The position numbers and the translations under genes were made by a program. 64,000 nt of DNA from the NCBI GenBank assembly GCA_900444965.1, contig UFRQ01000003.1, positions 2,542,001 to 2,606,000 on the forward strand. Reading direction: 5' to 3'. Below the pieces are notes generated by a model that searched no databases, was not told where the DNA came from, and saw nothing but the letters and a program-made list of their open reading frames with translations. Shown here piece after piece: positions 44,853 through 54,461 of the stretch (positions are counted from its first letter, which is position 1; each line of letters opens with the position of its first letter). The stretch comes from [Actinobacillus] rossii. GTDB taxonomy: Bacteria > Pseudomonadota > Gammaproteobacteria > Enterobacterales > Pasteurellaceae.

Positions 44853-46160
44853 TTATACAGATTTGACCGCACTTTTCGTTTTTAATAGCCATAATGCAAG
44901 TGTCGAAATCAATAAGACTATTGCTACACCTTCATATAAACTTGATTTTTCCCAACCTGAATCAAGTAATTTACCCGCAACGATAGGGGCTAAAATAGAA
45001 CCAATACGTCCAATGCCGATTGCCCAACCTACGCCAGTACTGCGAATATCTGCAGCATAAATAGCGGGGTTTAACGTATAAAGCCCACTAATACATCCAT
45101 TCATCAAAGCCCCCACTACGACACCTAAACACATTGCTAACCATAATACCGAAACGCATTTAATAAAAATGACAACAGAAATAGCAGATAACAACGTAAA
45201 TAAAATCAAAATACGTCGCGCTGACCAACGACTTGCAAGTAAACCATAACAAAGTGAACCACAGGTTCCACCAAGAGAAATCATCATTCCGACGCCCACA
45301 CTTTGTTCATTGGTCATACCGGCTATTTTTAATAATGCTGGCGTCCAAGAACTAACAAAATAAAAACTAAACATAATTGTAAAAAATGCCAACCAAATAA
45401 AACTCGTTGAACGCCCATAATTTTTATTAAATAATTGACTAATTGGCAATTTTCCCACTGTCTTACTTGTCTTTTCCGGTAAATCCCATTCCCCGTTAAA
45501 ACCCATTTTACTTGCAATCTTATTCAATTTTTCCTGAGCATTTTTAGGTTGTTTAGTGGTTAAGTAATCAATCGATTCAGGCAACCAAATCAACAATATA
45601 ACAAAACATAACGCTGTCATACCAAAGCCGGCGAAATACACAGAACGCCAACCATATTCTGATTGCAACATAACTGAAAAGATACCACCTAATACAGCAC
45701 CAATACCAAAACCAGCTGCGTAAACACTAATAGCAAAACTACGCCATTTTTTCGAAGAATATTCACTAGTCAGCACGTTGGTACCAACCAAAATACCACC
45801 GACTCCCAATCCAGTTAACACACGCCAAAAAGCCAAGGCATAATGGTGGGTAATTAAAGCAGAACCCAACATAGCAATTGCCGACAATGCCACTGAAATT
45901 AACAGCAACGGACGACGCCCAATCTTATCTGCTACTGGCGCAAGAAATAACGACCCAGCCGCCATACCGAGTAATCCTGCACTCAATAAATAACCTAATT
46001 GCTCACCGCTTAAACCAAATTCTTGGCGAATATTTGCCGCAGTAAACGCTAAAGCCAACACATCAAACCCATCAAGTAAATTCATTATGGCCGCCATCGC
46101 TACAATTAACCACTGATAGGCAGACATTGAACTACTATCGATTTTTTCCCTTAGGGTCAT
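44853..46160 (-). CDS. MFS transporter, aromatic acid:H+ symporter (AAHS) family
   Basis: This 435-residue carrier has 12 predicted membrane helices. LDGFDVLALAF in helix 1 is the acidic signature of AAHS carriers (PcaK, BenK, MhpT type). GRRPLLLIS in the loop between helices 2 and 3 is the general MFS motif. A charged central loop follows helix 6. GGAG precedes the ATG. No aromatic degradation genes are nearby, so the substrate is unknown. An IS copy sits 138 bp upstream of its start and could alter its expression. Confidence 0.85.
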   Translation of the reverse strand: MTLREKIDSSSMSAYQWLIVAMAAIMNLLDGFDVLALAFTAANIRQEFGLSGEQLGYLLSAGLLGMAAGSLFLAPVADKIGRRPLLLISVALSAIAMLGSALITHHYALAFWRVLTGLGVGGILVGTNVLTSEYSSKKWRSFAISVYAAGFGIGAVLGGIFSVMLQSEYGWRSVYFAGFGMTALCFVILLIWLPESIDYLTTKQPKNAQEKLNKIASKMGFNGEWDLPEKTSKTVGKLPISQLFNKNYGRSTSFIWLAFFTIMFSFYFVSSWTPALLKIAGMTNEQSVGVGMMISLGGTCGSLCYGLLASRWSARRILILFTLLSAISVVIFIKCVSVLWLAMCLGVVVGALMNGCISGLYTLNPAIYAADIRSTGVGWAIGIGRIGSILAPIVAGKLLDSGWEKSSLYEGVAIVLLISTLALWLLKTKSAVKSV

Positions 46161-46298
46161 ACTACAGGCTCCTTATACTAATAACATCAAACTATTTCAC
46201 AGTTGAAATCTCGAGAGTAGAAATATAAAGAATATTAATATTTGAAACAAATGAAAGTATTTGTAGATTTGTATGAGTAAAATTAATAAAGAATAATG

Positions 46299-47499
46299 TG
46301 TAGAAGATCAGACTTGATCTGACAAATCATTATAAAAATGAGAGTTTCCCGTTTAGAATATGAGTGTCTAAAATTCAATCTAAACAAAAAAGGAAACTCT
46401 CATGTTTTATTCTAACAATCCGCTCATTAAACACAAAACCGGTTTACTCAATTTAGCAGAAGAACTTGGAAACATTTCTCAAGCTTGCAAAGCGATGGGG
46501 ATGAGCCGAGATACATTCTATCGCTATCAACAAGCCGTAGAGCAAGGCGGTGTTGAAGCATTACTTAATCAAACTCGTCGGGTACCGAATATCAAAAATC
46601 GAGTAGACGAGCACATTGAGCAAGCTGTTGTAAAATTTGCTCTAGATTTTCCAGCTTACGGACAAGTTCGAGTGAGTAACGAACTTCGCAAGCAAGGTGT
46701 GTTTGTTTCAGCTGGTGGTGTTCGTTCCATTTGGCTACGTCATAATCTTGCTAACTTTAAACAGCGTTTAAATGCACTAGAGAAAGAAGTAGCTGAGAAA
46801 GGCATTATTCTAAATGAAAGTCAAGTCCAAGCCTTGGAACGTAAGAAAGAGGATGATATATCGAGTGGAGAAATTGAAACCGCTCATCCGGGCTATTTAG
46901 GTTCACAAGATACCTTTTATGTAGGTAATTTAAAAGGTGTTGGACGCATTTATCAGCAAACATTTGTTGATACTTATAGTAAGGTTGCTTTTGCAAAGCT
47001 CTACACAATGAAAACCGCAATTGCCGCTGCAGATATGCTCAATGATAAAGTCCTGCCGTTCTTTGAAGCCCAAGGATTACCGATGTTGCGTATTCTCACC
47101 GACCGTGGTAGTGAATATTGTGGCAAAGTGGAAAATCACGATTATGAGCTTTATTTAGCGATAAATGACATAGAGCATACTAAAACGAAAGTGAAGCATC
47201 CACAGACGAATGGTATCTGTGAACGTTTTCATAAGACTATCTTACAAGAATTTTACCAAGTCGCATTTAGGAAGAAAATATATACGGATTTAGTGACATT
47301 ACAAGCTGATTTAGATGAGTGGTTAATGTATTATAATCACCATCGAACACATCAAGGAAAAATGTGCTGTGGCAGAACACCGATGGCAACATTACTTGAT
47401 GGAAAAGGGATTTGGGCAGAAAAGAATTTAAGCTCAAATTAATCTGACAGACACGGTAATTCTAAACGGGGACTGTCAGATTAGGTTTGATCTTCTACA
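46299..47499 (+). mobile_element. IS481-family-like insertion sequence, copy 3 (1,201 bp)
   Basis: It has the same length and ends as the two copies in the tps locus. The flanking 7-bp direct repeat is AATAATG (46292-46298 and 47500-47506). It separates the AAHS transporter gene from the integrated-element remnant and interrupts a small phage-like frame that reads leftwards from 47660. Confidence 0.93.
46402..47442 (+). CDS. IS481-family-like DDE transposase (copy 3)
   Basis: A 346-residue intact transposase with the motifs described for the copy at 7555 (HTH, D170, D234, E274). The only visible protein difference from copy 1 is LVTLQAD in place of LATLQAD near residue 298. It is transcribed away from the AAHS transporter gene. 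Confidence 0.92.
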   Translation: MFYSNNPLIKHKTGLLNLAEELGNISQACKAMGMSRDTFYRYQQAVEQGGVEALLNQTRRVPNIKNRVDEHIEQAVVKFALDFPAYGQVRVSNELRKQGVFVSAGGVRSIWLRHNLANFKQRLNALEKEVAEKGIILNESQVQALERKKEDDISSGEIETAHPGYLGSQDTFYVGNLKGVGRIYQQTFVDTYSKVAFAKLYTMKTAIAAADMLNDKVLPFFEAQGLPMLRILTDRGSEYCGKVENHDYELYLAINDIEHTKTKVKHPQTNGICERFHKTILQEFYQVAFRKKIYTDLVTLQADLDEWLMYYNHHRTHQGKMCCGRTPMATLLDGKGIWAEKNLSSN

Positions 47500-47506
47500 A
47501 ATAATG

Positions 47507-47834
47507 GTTGTTTAGGTAACCTTAGTTGTTCCCCCATGTTTTTTATAAACTCTTCAACCTCAGAATAATTCTCTACTTCTAAATTTTCATCTTCATCAAA
47601 TGAGTTATTATTTAAATCGTTCGTAAAAAATACATTAAATTTTAATGATAAATCAATCACGCCATTTCTAGCGCACTCAAAAAATCATTAAATCCAATTT
47701 CTAGCCCTGTTCTATTTTTAATTTCTCTTATTGCTTGCGGTAAAGAATAAAAAAGTTTTGGGGCTATTTTGTAATTTTTATTGTTAATTTTTCCATTCCT
47801 TAAGATAAAAGCCCATAAATAGAGCTTTTAATTA
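47507..47834 (-). pseudogene. Phage-like remnants between IS copy 3 and the toxin-antitoxin pair
   Basis: On the minus strand one frame without a start codon encodes NKNYKIAPKLFYSLPQAIR and FNDFLSALEMA, ending at 47657. Its last codons overlap a GTG at 47660 that opens a second frame (MIDLSLKFNVFFTNDLN, then an acidic stretch), which runs into the IS end. The tight overlap of two small genes looks phage-like. Neither is recognised. They are probably leftovers of the element once inserted at the nearby tRNA-Ser. Confidence 0.4.
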
Positions 47835-48128
47835 TTAATTAATGCGGTTTATTGCGTTTTCATAAACTTGTAATTTGTCGCGTTTACCTACTGATAATAC
47901 TAAAACCGTTATTTCATCGTCATTGACTTCATAAACTAAACGATAACCAACCGATCGCAATTTAATCTTATAAAGTGCGGTCGAAAATCTGCTTAATCTG
48001 TCCGCTTGTACGTGTGGATTTTCTAAGCGTTCAGCGAGTTTCTTTTTTAACTGTGTTTTGATTGGCTCACCTAATGTCTTCCACTCTTTCAAGGCTTTTT
48101 CATGGAATTTTAGGCTATAAGTCATCAA
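47835..48128 (-). CDS. Type II toxin, RelE/StbE family
   Basis: This 97-residue small basic protein has RelE-fold features: an N-terminal FHEKALKEWKTLG, KIKLRSVGYRLVYEV around the central beta strands, and ITVLVLSVGKRDK near the end. RelE toxins cleave mRNA on the ribosome. It overlaps the antitoxin gene by 14 bp, so the two are co-translated. Closest by eye to the StbE branch. It appears intact, although the surrounding element is decayed. Confidence 0.88.
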   Translation of the reverse strand: MMTYSLKFHEKALKEWKTLGEPIKTQLKKKLAERLENPHVQADRLSRFSTALYKIKLRSVGYRLVYEVNDDEITVLVLSVGKRDKLQVYENAINRIN

Positions 48129-48375
48129 TATTCACCGCAATAATTTTTCCGCTTTCCTTGCGTTCTTGCACTAGTTGCACTAATTCCGCATTCTCGGCTA
48201 ACTCTTGAAAATATTCAAAGAGTTCAGGCGTTACGCAATAAAAGGCGGGTTGATTGCGGTTTAATATCGCTATTGCGCCACTTTCTGCCGTTCCACTGTT
48301 AATTGTTCCCATTGGGTCACGTTTTAACGCGGTTATACTGGCTACTGTGTTTGTATGTAAGTGATGAATATTCAT
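48115..48375 (-). CDS. Type II antitoxin, RelB/StbD (Phd/YefM-like) family
   Basis: This 86-residue protein has an N-terminal DNA-binding part (VASITALKRDPMGTINSG) and a segment AIAILNRNQPAFYCVTPELFE typical of StbD-like antitoxins. An acidic C-terminal tail would wrap the toxin. It should neutralise the RelE-like toxin encoded next to it and repress the shared promoter. A GGAGCGAAC-type ribosome binding site is seen before the ATG. Confidence 0.86.
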   Translation of the reverse strand: MNIHHLHTNTVASITALKRDPMGTINSGTAESGAIAILNRNQPAFYCVTPELFEYFQELAENAELVQLVQERKESGKIIAVNIDDL

Positions 48376-48418
48376 TTTGTTCGCTCCGTTCGTGCTGTTT
48401 TTCGTGTTGATATTAGCA

Positions 48419-49011
48419 CTATAAAAAGATTTTTAAAAGTGCTTTATTTGATGTTTTATAAACAAAAAGGGGCGATTCCTCGCCCCTTTTGGGTGCTCTT
48501 TTTCCGCCTTTAGCGATTTTTTCGCCCATATGTGGGGCTTTATCGTAAATAGGCTTGATTAGTTCTCTAGCCTTAAATAGCGTTATTTCAGCTATATGAA
48601 AATCACCTAAAATAGGAAACAAATGATTATTAAAACGTGCCATTCTATCGCGTAAATGCTTTTGGCTTAAATGTTGACCTTTAATCAGTCGCCAATCATC
48701 CACAATATCACGTAAAGTATGTGTTTTTATAATATCGTTTGTCTCGGTCATATTAGCAAACGGTTCTACGCCATTTTCTAAAAGCCTATTAAAAGAAAAC
48801 GCCATTTCTAGGGCTTGTGATAACTTCATAGTGTCCGCGCTAGCGATATTTTTTTCTTACGTGCTTTTGTAGTTAAATCCGTGTATTTATAACGATATGA
48901 TTTAACCCCCTTTGCACTAACCACAACAAATAGCCGAAAGCCTAAAGAAATTTCATATTGTTCCCCGGTTGGTTTTAGCTTATCTATGTAAGATTGAGTA
49001 AATTTATGCAT
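48419..49011 (-). pseudogene. Broken P4-type tyrosine recombinase (integrase)
   Basis: Two frames make up the relic. 49011-48826 encodes an N-terminal arm-binding domain (FTQSYIDKLKPTGEQYEISL, then GVKSYRYKY). 48829-48419 continues in another frame with the core-binding domain (LSQALEMAFSFNRLLENGVEP, HLRDRMARFNNHLFPILGDF). The frames overlap at an ATGA, so a frameshift separates them. The gene then ends at about 200 residues in total, whereas P4-type integrases have about 400; the catalytic R-H-R-Y domain is missing. It lies beside the 3' end of tRNA-Ser(GGA), the usual attachment site of such elements. Confidence 0.85.
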
Positions 49012-49046
49012 GATGTTATTCCTTGAATTTATTGATTTTTTTCAAT

Positions 49047-49229
49047 AAATGATCCCTAATTTTCAAAAATCCGTTTTTTGTTAGTGAATACTAAGCATTA
49101 GGGATCATTTAGGGATCATTTTTTTACGAACAGGAACAACCCACAAGAACAGCATGAACAGAACAAACAAGAAAAAGCCTTGTATTTCAATGAATTATAG
49201 AACAAGAAGAACAGAACGAACAAGAAAGG
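49047..49229. repeat. Repeats beside the integrase relic: AGGGATCATTT copies and a GAACA cluster
   Basis: AAATGATCCCTAA (49047-49059) is mirrored by TTAGGGATCATTT and repeated again as AGGGATCATTT up to 49121. To the right, from 49128 to about 49229, GAACA occurs many times at irregular spacing. Such repeats between integrase and tRNA could be integrase arm sites or excisionase sites of the lost element; this is inference from position. Confidence 0.5.
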
Positions 49230-49238
49230 ATATTTACA

Positions 49239-49328
49239 TGGCGGTGAGAGGGGGATTCGAACCCCCGATGCAGTTTCCCACATACACGCTTTCCAGGCGT
49301 GCTCCTTCAACCACTCGGACATCTCACC
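49239..49328 (-). tRNA. tRNA-Ser(GGA)
   Basis: On the minus strand the 90-nt gene starts GGTGAGATGTCCGAGTGG and ends with encoded CCA after TCTCACC and discriminator G. The anticodon loop CTGGAAA gives anticodon GGA. A long variable arm is present, and the T-loop reads GTTCGAATC. It is almost identical to the E. coli tRNA-Ser(GGA). Its 3' end faces the broken integrase, so it was probably an attachment site. Confidence 0.96.
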
Positions 49329-49579
49329 ATTTATGTATTAATATAACTCATGTTGCAATAACGCTTATGATGCAGCTATGTAATAACCAACTTGAGCTAT
49401 TTGTAGAAACTTTCTAAGAATAGAAAAACAATTTGGGTTTCACATAGAAAGTGGGCGAGATTATAAGAATTTACCAGCGTTGCGTCCAGTCTTTTTTAAG
49501 TTTTATTGCTCTAGCTCATTAAATTAAATCCAAATTCAGCGTAAAATAACCGTACTTTTTTATTCTTTTGGGTTGTTAT

Positions 49580-51331
49580 ATGTTGAATAAATGGTTTTTA
49601 ACTAAAAATGCGTTCTTAGCGGTAAAACCATTCAGTGCAATGAAAGATAGTTTGCGTTTGGGTTATACAAAACAGCATCTAATCAAAGACATTATTGCAG
49701 GCCTCACTGTTGGTATTATTGCGATTCCACTTTCGATGGCATTAGCGATTGCTAGTGGCGTGCCACCACAGCATGGGCTTTATACCGCAATCATCGCGGG
49801 AATTGTTATCGCGCTGACTGGTGGTTCTCGTTTTAATATTTCTGGGCCCACGGCTGCATTCGTCGTAATTTTATACCCCGTCACGCAACAATTTGGTTTA
49901 GGTGGATTGTTAATGGCGACCCTGCTTTCAGGTGTCATTCTCGTTCTTATGGCACTTTTTCGCTTAGGGCGTTTAATTGAATACATTCCATTACCGGTTA
50001 CACTTGGTTTTACTTGTGGTATTGGTATCACGATTGCCACGCTACAAATCAAAGATTTCTTAGGGTTAACTATCCCGACTATGCCTGCGCATTATATTGA
50101 TAAAGTGCAAACCATTTTCGGCGCACTTCCTACAATCAATTGGGCTGACACGATGGTTGGCGTTGTCACATTAATTGTACTTACACAATGGCGCCGTTTA
50201 CGTATAGCCCTTCCTGGACATTTGCCTGCCGTTATTGTTGGTACATTATTGGCTTTAGTTTTAAGCCATTTTGATATGAAAGTGGCGACTATCGGTTCAG
50301 CGTTTCAATACACCCTTTCAGACGGTACAGTAGGAAATGGTATCCCGAATGTTTTACCCGCATTTATGCTGCCATGGAATATTCCGAACGCCCAAGGTGA
50401 AATAATTACTTGGAATTTAACCGCACTTCAAGCCATTCTACCAGCCGCATTTTCGATGGCGATGCTTGGCGCAATTGAATCCTTACTTTGTGCCGTTGTA
50501 TTGGACAATATGACTGATACGAAACACCACTCTAACAATGAATTATTAGCGCAAGGTTTGGGGAATTTAGTTTCGCCATTTTTGGGTGGGATCACGGCAA
50601 CAGCAGCAATTGCACGCTCTGCGGCAAATGTAAAAGCGGGGGCAACATCACCAATCGCCAGTATTGTTCATGGTTTATTTGTATTATTTGCTTTACTCAT
50701 TTTCGCCCAATGGCTTTCTTATCTTCCATTAGCGTCAATGGCGGCATTATTATTAGTTGTTGCTTGGAATATGGCGGATATTTACAACATTATCGCGTTA
50801 ATACGCCGTTCCGGTAAAAATGAGATTGCAGTATTAGTCATTTGTGTTTTGTTGACCGTCATATTTGATATGGTCATCGCGATTTCGGTTGGCGTATTGC
50901 TAGCGAGTTTGCTCTTTATCCGCACTATCGCTGAAATGACTAAGACTATTGAAACCCCTCACCCCGATGACTTAAATAATGTATTGGTATATCGCGTAAG
51001 TGGTCCATTATTCTTCGCGGCGGCTGATAATTTATTCTCGGAATTACATGACAAAACCGTGCATACTGATCACGAAATCCGTCATATCGTGCTGCAATGC
51101 GAAGCGGTTAATGTGCTTGATACTGGGGGAATCCACGCGTTGACTCGTTTTGTTCAACATATGTTGCCACACCAACAACTTTATATGTGTAATATGCAAT
51201 TCCAACCGTTGCGTATGTTAGTGAAATCCAATACGGTGCCTGAATTGAAGAAAATTAATTTCAGCGCGGATTTAACCGAAACTTACGGCAAAATCCGTTT
51301 ACAAGAAAGTGAATTGAATCACCATAATTAA
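49580..51331 (+). CDS. dauA: SulP-family anion/C4-dicarboxylate transporter DauA (YchM)
   Basis: This 583-residue inner-membrane protein has a long hydrophobic SulP core ([39 protein letters not shown]) and a cytoplasmic STAS domain from about residue 470 ([27 protein letters not shown]). It aligns closely with E. coli DauA, an aerobic succinate/aspartate transporter. The start is the ATG of MLNKWFLTK; a TTG four codons upstream is less likely. It stands alone with its own terminator, convergent with deaD. Confidence 0.9.
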   Translation: MLNKWFLTKNAFLAVKPFSAMKDSLRLGYTKQHLIKDIIAGLTVGIIAIPLSMALAIASGVPPQHGLYTAIIAGIVIALTGGSRFNISGPTAAFVVILYPVTQQFGLGGLLMATLLSGVILVLMALFRLGRLIEYIPLPVTLGFTCGIGITIATLQIKDFLGLTIPTMPAHYIDKVQTIFGALPTINWADTMVGVVTLIVLTQWRRLRIALPGHLPAVIVGTLLALVLSHFDMKVATIGSAFQYTLSDGTVGNGIPNVLPAFMLPWNIPNAQGEIITWNLTALQAILPAAFSMAMLGAIESLLCAVVLDNMTDTKHHSNNELLAQGLGNLVSPFLGGITATAAIARSAANVKAGATSPIASIVHGLFVLFALLIFAQWLSYLPLASMAALLLVVAWNMADIYNIIALIRRSGKNEIAVLVICVLLTVIFDMVIAISVGVLLASLLFIRTIAEMTKTIETPHPDDLNNVLVYRVSGPLFFAAADNLFSELHDKTVHTDHEIRHIVLQCEAVNVLDTGGIHALTRFVQHMLPHQQLYMCNMQFQPLRMLVKSNTVPELKKINFSADLTETYGKIRLQESELNHHN

Positions 51332-51352
51332 CAAGCGATATACGCATAAAAC

Positions 51353-51386
51353 AAAGGGCGCAAACCGAAATTTGCGCCCTTTTTTA
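51353..51386. terminator. Bidirectional terminator between dauA and deaD
   Basis: AAAGGGCGCAAA and TTTGCGCCCTTTTTT form a 12-bp stem with loop CCGAAA-like, with A/T runs on both sides. It lies between the converging dauA and deaD genes and can end both transcripts. Confidence 0.88.
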
Positions 51387-51399
51387 CTCTTAATATCAA

Positions 51400-53274
51400 T
51401 TAACTGTGACGGCTACCTTTAAAACCTTTTTCACGGAATTCTTTGCGACCATGCTCTTTAAAAGAGCGGTCAGATTTTCCTGAGAATTTACGATCGCCTT
51501 TAAAACCACGCTCATTACGATCGCTAAAACGACGTTCACTACGTTCATTAAAACGATCATTGCCACGACGTTTATTGTCACGACTTTCAAAGCGCTCTGC
51601 GCGTTCACTTCCTTGAACTTCACGCACAAATGACATCTGCATTTGTTTGCTCAACACACGAGCTTTCTCGAAATGTTTGAGTAATTCTTTCGGCATACCC
51701 TGTGGTAATTCAATGGTAGAATAATCGTCATAAAGTTTAATATGACCAATATGGCGACTGTTAATATCACCTTCATTCGCAATTGCCCCAACAATATGGC
51801 GCACATCAACACCATCCGCGCGACCAATTTCAATACGATATAAATCCATTGGTTGTGGATTACCATATCCACGACGTTCTTGTGAATGAGAACCATCGCG
51901 ACGGTCACCTCGTTCACGACGCTCACCACGTTCACCGCGTTTTGGCATTGGTGGATCTGGTGGAAGAATCAGTTTTTGTTTACCTTGTAACAACATTAAC
52001 ATTGCAGCGGCAATATCTTCTTGGTCTTGATCGGCCGTAAATAAGTCTTCTAATAAACTACGGTATTGCTCTAAATCGTGATGCTCAAGCTGTTTCGTAA
52101 TTTGTGCCACAAATTTTGCGCGACGACAAGTTTGCAATTTCTCATGATTTGGTAATTCCACTTCATCAATAGGTTTCTTCATTAAGCGTTCAATATTGCT
52201 TAATAGACGACGCTCGCGTGGTTCAACAAATAAGATAGCACTACCAGAACGACCCGCTCGACCTGTACGACCGATACGATGAACATAACTCTCTGCATCT
52301 AACGGAATATCGTAGTTCACCACCAAGCTAATACGTTCTACATCTAAACCACGGGCAGCCACGTCTGTTGCAACCAAAATATCGAGGCTACCATTACGCA
52401 AGCGATCTAAAGTTTGTTCACGTGATTGCTGTGTCATATCACCATTTAATGCTGCCGCACGAAAACCACGTTGATTTAGCAATTCAGTGACATCTAATGT
52501 GCCTGTTTTTGTACGAGTAAAAATAATAGCCGCGTCAAAATCTTCGACTTCTAAGAAACGTAATAAAGCATCATTTTTACGGACCCCACGCACATACCAG
52601 CAACTTTGTGCAATATCAGGGTTCGTACGTTGTGTTGATTGAATCTTCACTTCTTGTGGATCTGTCATAAAACGTTTTGTAATGCGGCGGATTGGTTCTG
52701 GCATAGTTGCCGAGAATAATGCTGTTTGGTGTTGTTCTGGCAATTCAGCCATCACAGTTTCGACATCATCAATAAAGCCCATACGTAACATTTCATCTGC
52801 TTCATCAAGCACAATAAATTTGAGTGCGGAAAGATCAAGCGTACCACGGTTAATATGATCAAGAATACGTCCTGGCGTTCCCACCACGACTTGTGCACCT
52901 TGACGTAATGCACGAAGTTGGATGTCATAACGTTGTCCGCCATAAAGCGTAACAACACGCACGCCTTTAGCGTGTTTAGTAAAGTGTTCGCAAGCTTCTG
53001 CCACTTGAATTGCAAGCTCACGGGTTGGCGCCATCACTAACATCTGAGGATGTTTCTCATGGGCATTAATTTGCGCTAATAATGGTAAAGAGAAAGCTGC
53101 TGTTTTACCACTGCCTGTTTGTGCCATCCCTAACACATCGCGACCGCTTAAAAGATGCGGAATACAAGCTTGTTGGATTGGAGATGGTGTAGTAAAGCCC
53201 ATTTCAGAAACAGCAGAAAGGATAAATTCTGGCAAACCTAAGTCGCCAAAAGTAATAGTATTGGTTTCAGTCAT
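51400..53274 (-). CDS. deaD: ATP-dependent DEAD-box RNA helicase DeaD (CsdA)
   Basis: This 624-residue helicase acts in ribosome assembly and mRNA turnover at low temperature. The motifs are in order: GFTTPSPIQ (Q motif), [26 protein letters not shown], and [11 protein letters not shown] in the second RecA lobe. A DbpA-like RNA-binding domain follows ([15 protein letters not shown]), then an Arg/Gly/Asp-rich tail with repeated RFESRD- and ERSERRF-type pieces. It is downstream of nlpI in the usual gammaproteobacterial order pnp-nlpI-deaD. Confidence 0.96.
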   Translation of the reverse strand: MTETNTITFGDLGLPEFILSAVSEMGFTTPSPIQQACIPHLLSGRDVLGMAQTGSGKTAAFSLPLLAQINAHEKHPQMLVMAPTRELAIQVAEACEHFTKHAKGVRVVTLYGGQRYDIQLRALRQGAQVVVGTPGRILDHINRGTLDLSALKFIVLDEADEMLRMGFIDDVETVMAELPEQHQTALFSATMPEPIRRITKRFMTDPQEVKIQSTQRTNPDIAQSCWYVRGVRKNDALLRFLEVEDFDAAIIFTRTKTGTLDVTELLNQRGFRAAALNGDMTQQSREQTLDRLRNGSLDILVATDVAARGLDVERISLVVNYDIPLDAESYVHRIGRTGRAGRSGSAILFVEPRERRLLSNIERLMKKPIDEVELPNHEKLQTCRRAKFVAQITKQLEHHDLEQYRSLLEDLFTADQDQEDIAAAMLMLLQGKQKLILPPDPPMPKRGERGERRERGDRRDGSHSQERRGYGNPQPMDLYRIEIGRADGVDVRHIVGAIANEGDINSRHIGHIKLYDDYSTIELPQGMPKELLKHFEKARVLSKQMQMSFVREVQGSERAERFESRDNKRRGNDRFNERSERRFSDRNERGFKGDRKFSGKSDRSFKEHGRKEFREKGFKGSRHS

Positions 53275-53422
53275 TAAATACTCGAATTGATAAAGGAAAG
53301 CTCAATGCTTTCGTGTATAAAATATTGTGGAAAACGTTGAAAAAATTCACCGCACTTTTAACTCTCTATTTAGCCAATAGTCTCAGTCTAAATAAGCGAG
53401 TATCAATTAGATTGGCGTAAGC

Positions 53423-54376
53423 CTACGGTAATTCTTGTATAATCGTTTTTTGTGCCACAACCTGTTTCGTTTGCGTGCTAGCCGTTTTGTCTTTTAAACG
53501 TTCTAGCTCAAACAATGCAAAACGATACTCAACGAAATTATACACCTGATTTGCTACGGCAAGTTTGAACAGCGTTTCCGCTTCACTCAAGTTGCCCATA
53601 TTGAGTTTTTGTTTTGCGAGATAAAAATAAGTTTCCGTCAAAATTTCCGCATATTGGGGAGAATTCGGATCCACAAAAACTTTCGCTTTGTTTAATAAAT
53701 CTTGAACGAAAATCTTGCCCAAGTAATATTGGACAATAAAGGTACCCCAATATTCAGTCGAAAGCGTTGCCGCTCGCTGCACTAAATTCTGTTTTGCCTC
53801 ATTTGGCTTAAATTTCAAGTCGTTGAAATATAACCATAAAACGCGATAAGGGTCAGTTTTATCTGCCTCATAAAAATGCAGAAAATCCTGATTCGCCAAG
53901 TTATAACGTCCCGTGTAATGGAAATCTAAACCACGGTTTAAATAGGTATAATCGTATTTTGGATCAAGTTCAAGGACGACATTGAACGCTTCCAATGCAC
54001 TATCGAAATCTTCATCCAACAACGAATACAAACCTAAATAATTATACACTGCGACCATTTGTGGATGCAGTGCCAGTGCTTGGGTAAAGTCATAACGCGC
54101 CAAAGCCCAAAGCCCTAAACTGTCATAAAGCACACCGCGTTCAAAATGTAAGTCTGCACGCTCGCTCGCTGACAATTGTCCTATAATCAGAATTTGACTG
54201 ATTCGTGCAATCATCACTTCTTGAGCAAAATGCACATTAGGATGTTGTTCCGCCAGCACAATTTTATTTTTCGACACAAAAACACTCGATGTATTGTTCA
54301 CACAGCCCGAGAGCAAAGCAAGGCAGAAACTTGGAAATATCACTCCAAATTTTAACCAACGCACCATTTGTATCAT
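53423..54376 (-). CDS. nlpI: Lipoprotein NlpI (TPR protein)
   Basis: This 317-residue outer-membrane lipoprotein has lipobox LLSGC and several tetratricopeptide repeats (ERADLHFERGVLYDSLGLWALA, then YNYLGLYSLLDEDFDSAL and related units). In E. coli NlpI brings the protease Prc to the murein hydrolase MepS and coordinates peptidoglycan enzymes. It follows pnp with a paired uptake-signal hairpin between. The ATG at 54376 or the one three codons later could be used. Confidence 0.93.
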   Translation of the reverse strand: MIQMVRWLKFGVIFPSFCLALLSGCVNNTSSVFVSKNKIVLAEQHPNVHFAQEVMIARISQILIIGQLSASERADLHFERGVLYDSLGLWALARYDFTQALALHPQMVAVYNYLGLYSLLDEDFDSALEAFNVVLELDPKYDYTYLNRGLDFHYTGRYNLANQDFLHFYEADKTDPYRVLWLYFNDLKFKPNEAKQNLVQRAATLSTEYWGTFIVQYYLGKIFVQDLLNKAKVFVDPNSPQYAEILTETYFYLAKQKLNMGNLSEAETLFKLAVANQVYNFVEYRFALFELERLKDKTASTQTKQVVAQKTIIQELP

Positions 54377-54414
54377 TAAAATCAGCCTTAAGGAAATAAA
54401 AATTAAACGAATAA

Positions 54415-54449
54415 CGACCGCACTTTTTGAAACATCAAAAGTGCGGTCG
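54415..54449 (-). terminator. Paired uptake-signal hairpin between pnp and nlpI
   Basis: CGACCGCACTTTT and AAAAGTGCGGTCG form a 13-bp stem with a short loop, 12 bp after the pnp stop. On the minus strand no strong T run follows, so it may be an attenuator or mRNA 3'-end stabiliser more than a full terminator. Confidence 0.6.
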
Positions 54450-54461
54450 AATTTTCATTAA

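Noticed and set aside
46161..48400. Second attachment repeat (copy of the tRNA-Ser 3' end) for the lost element
   Set aside because: I found no second copy of the GGGGATTCGAACCCCC-like end to the left, so the far edge of the element cannot be placed.
49116..49417. Short frames overlapping tRNA-Ser(GGA) on both strands
   Set aside because: They run through the tRNA gene and the GAACA repeats and have no family likeness.
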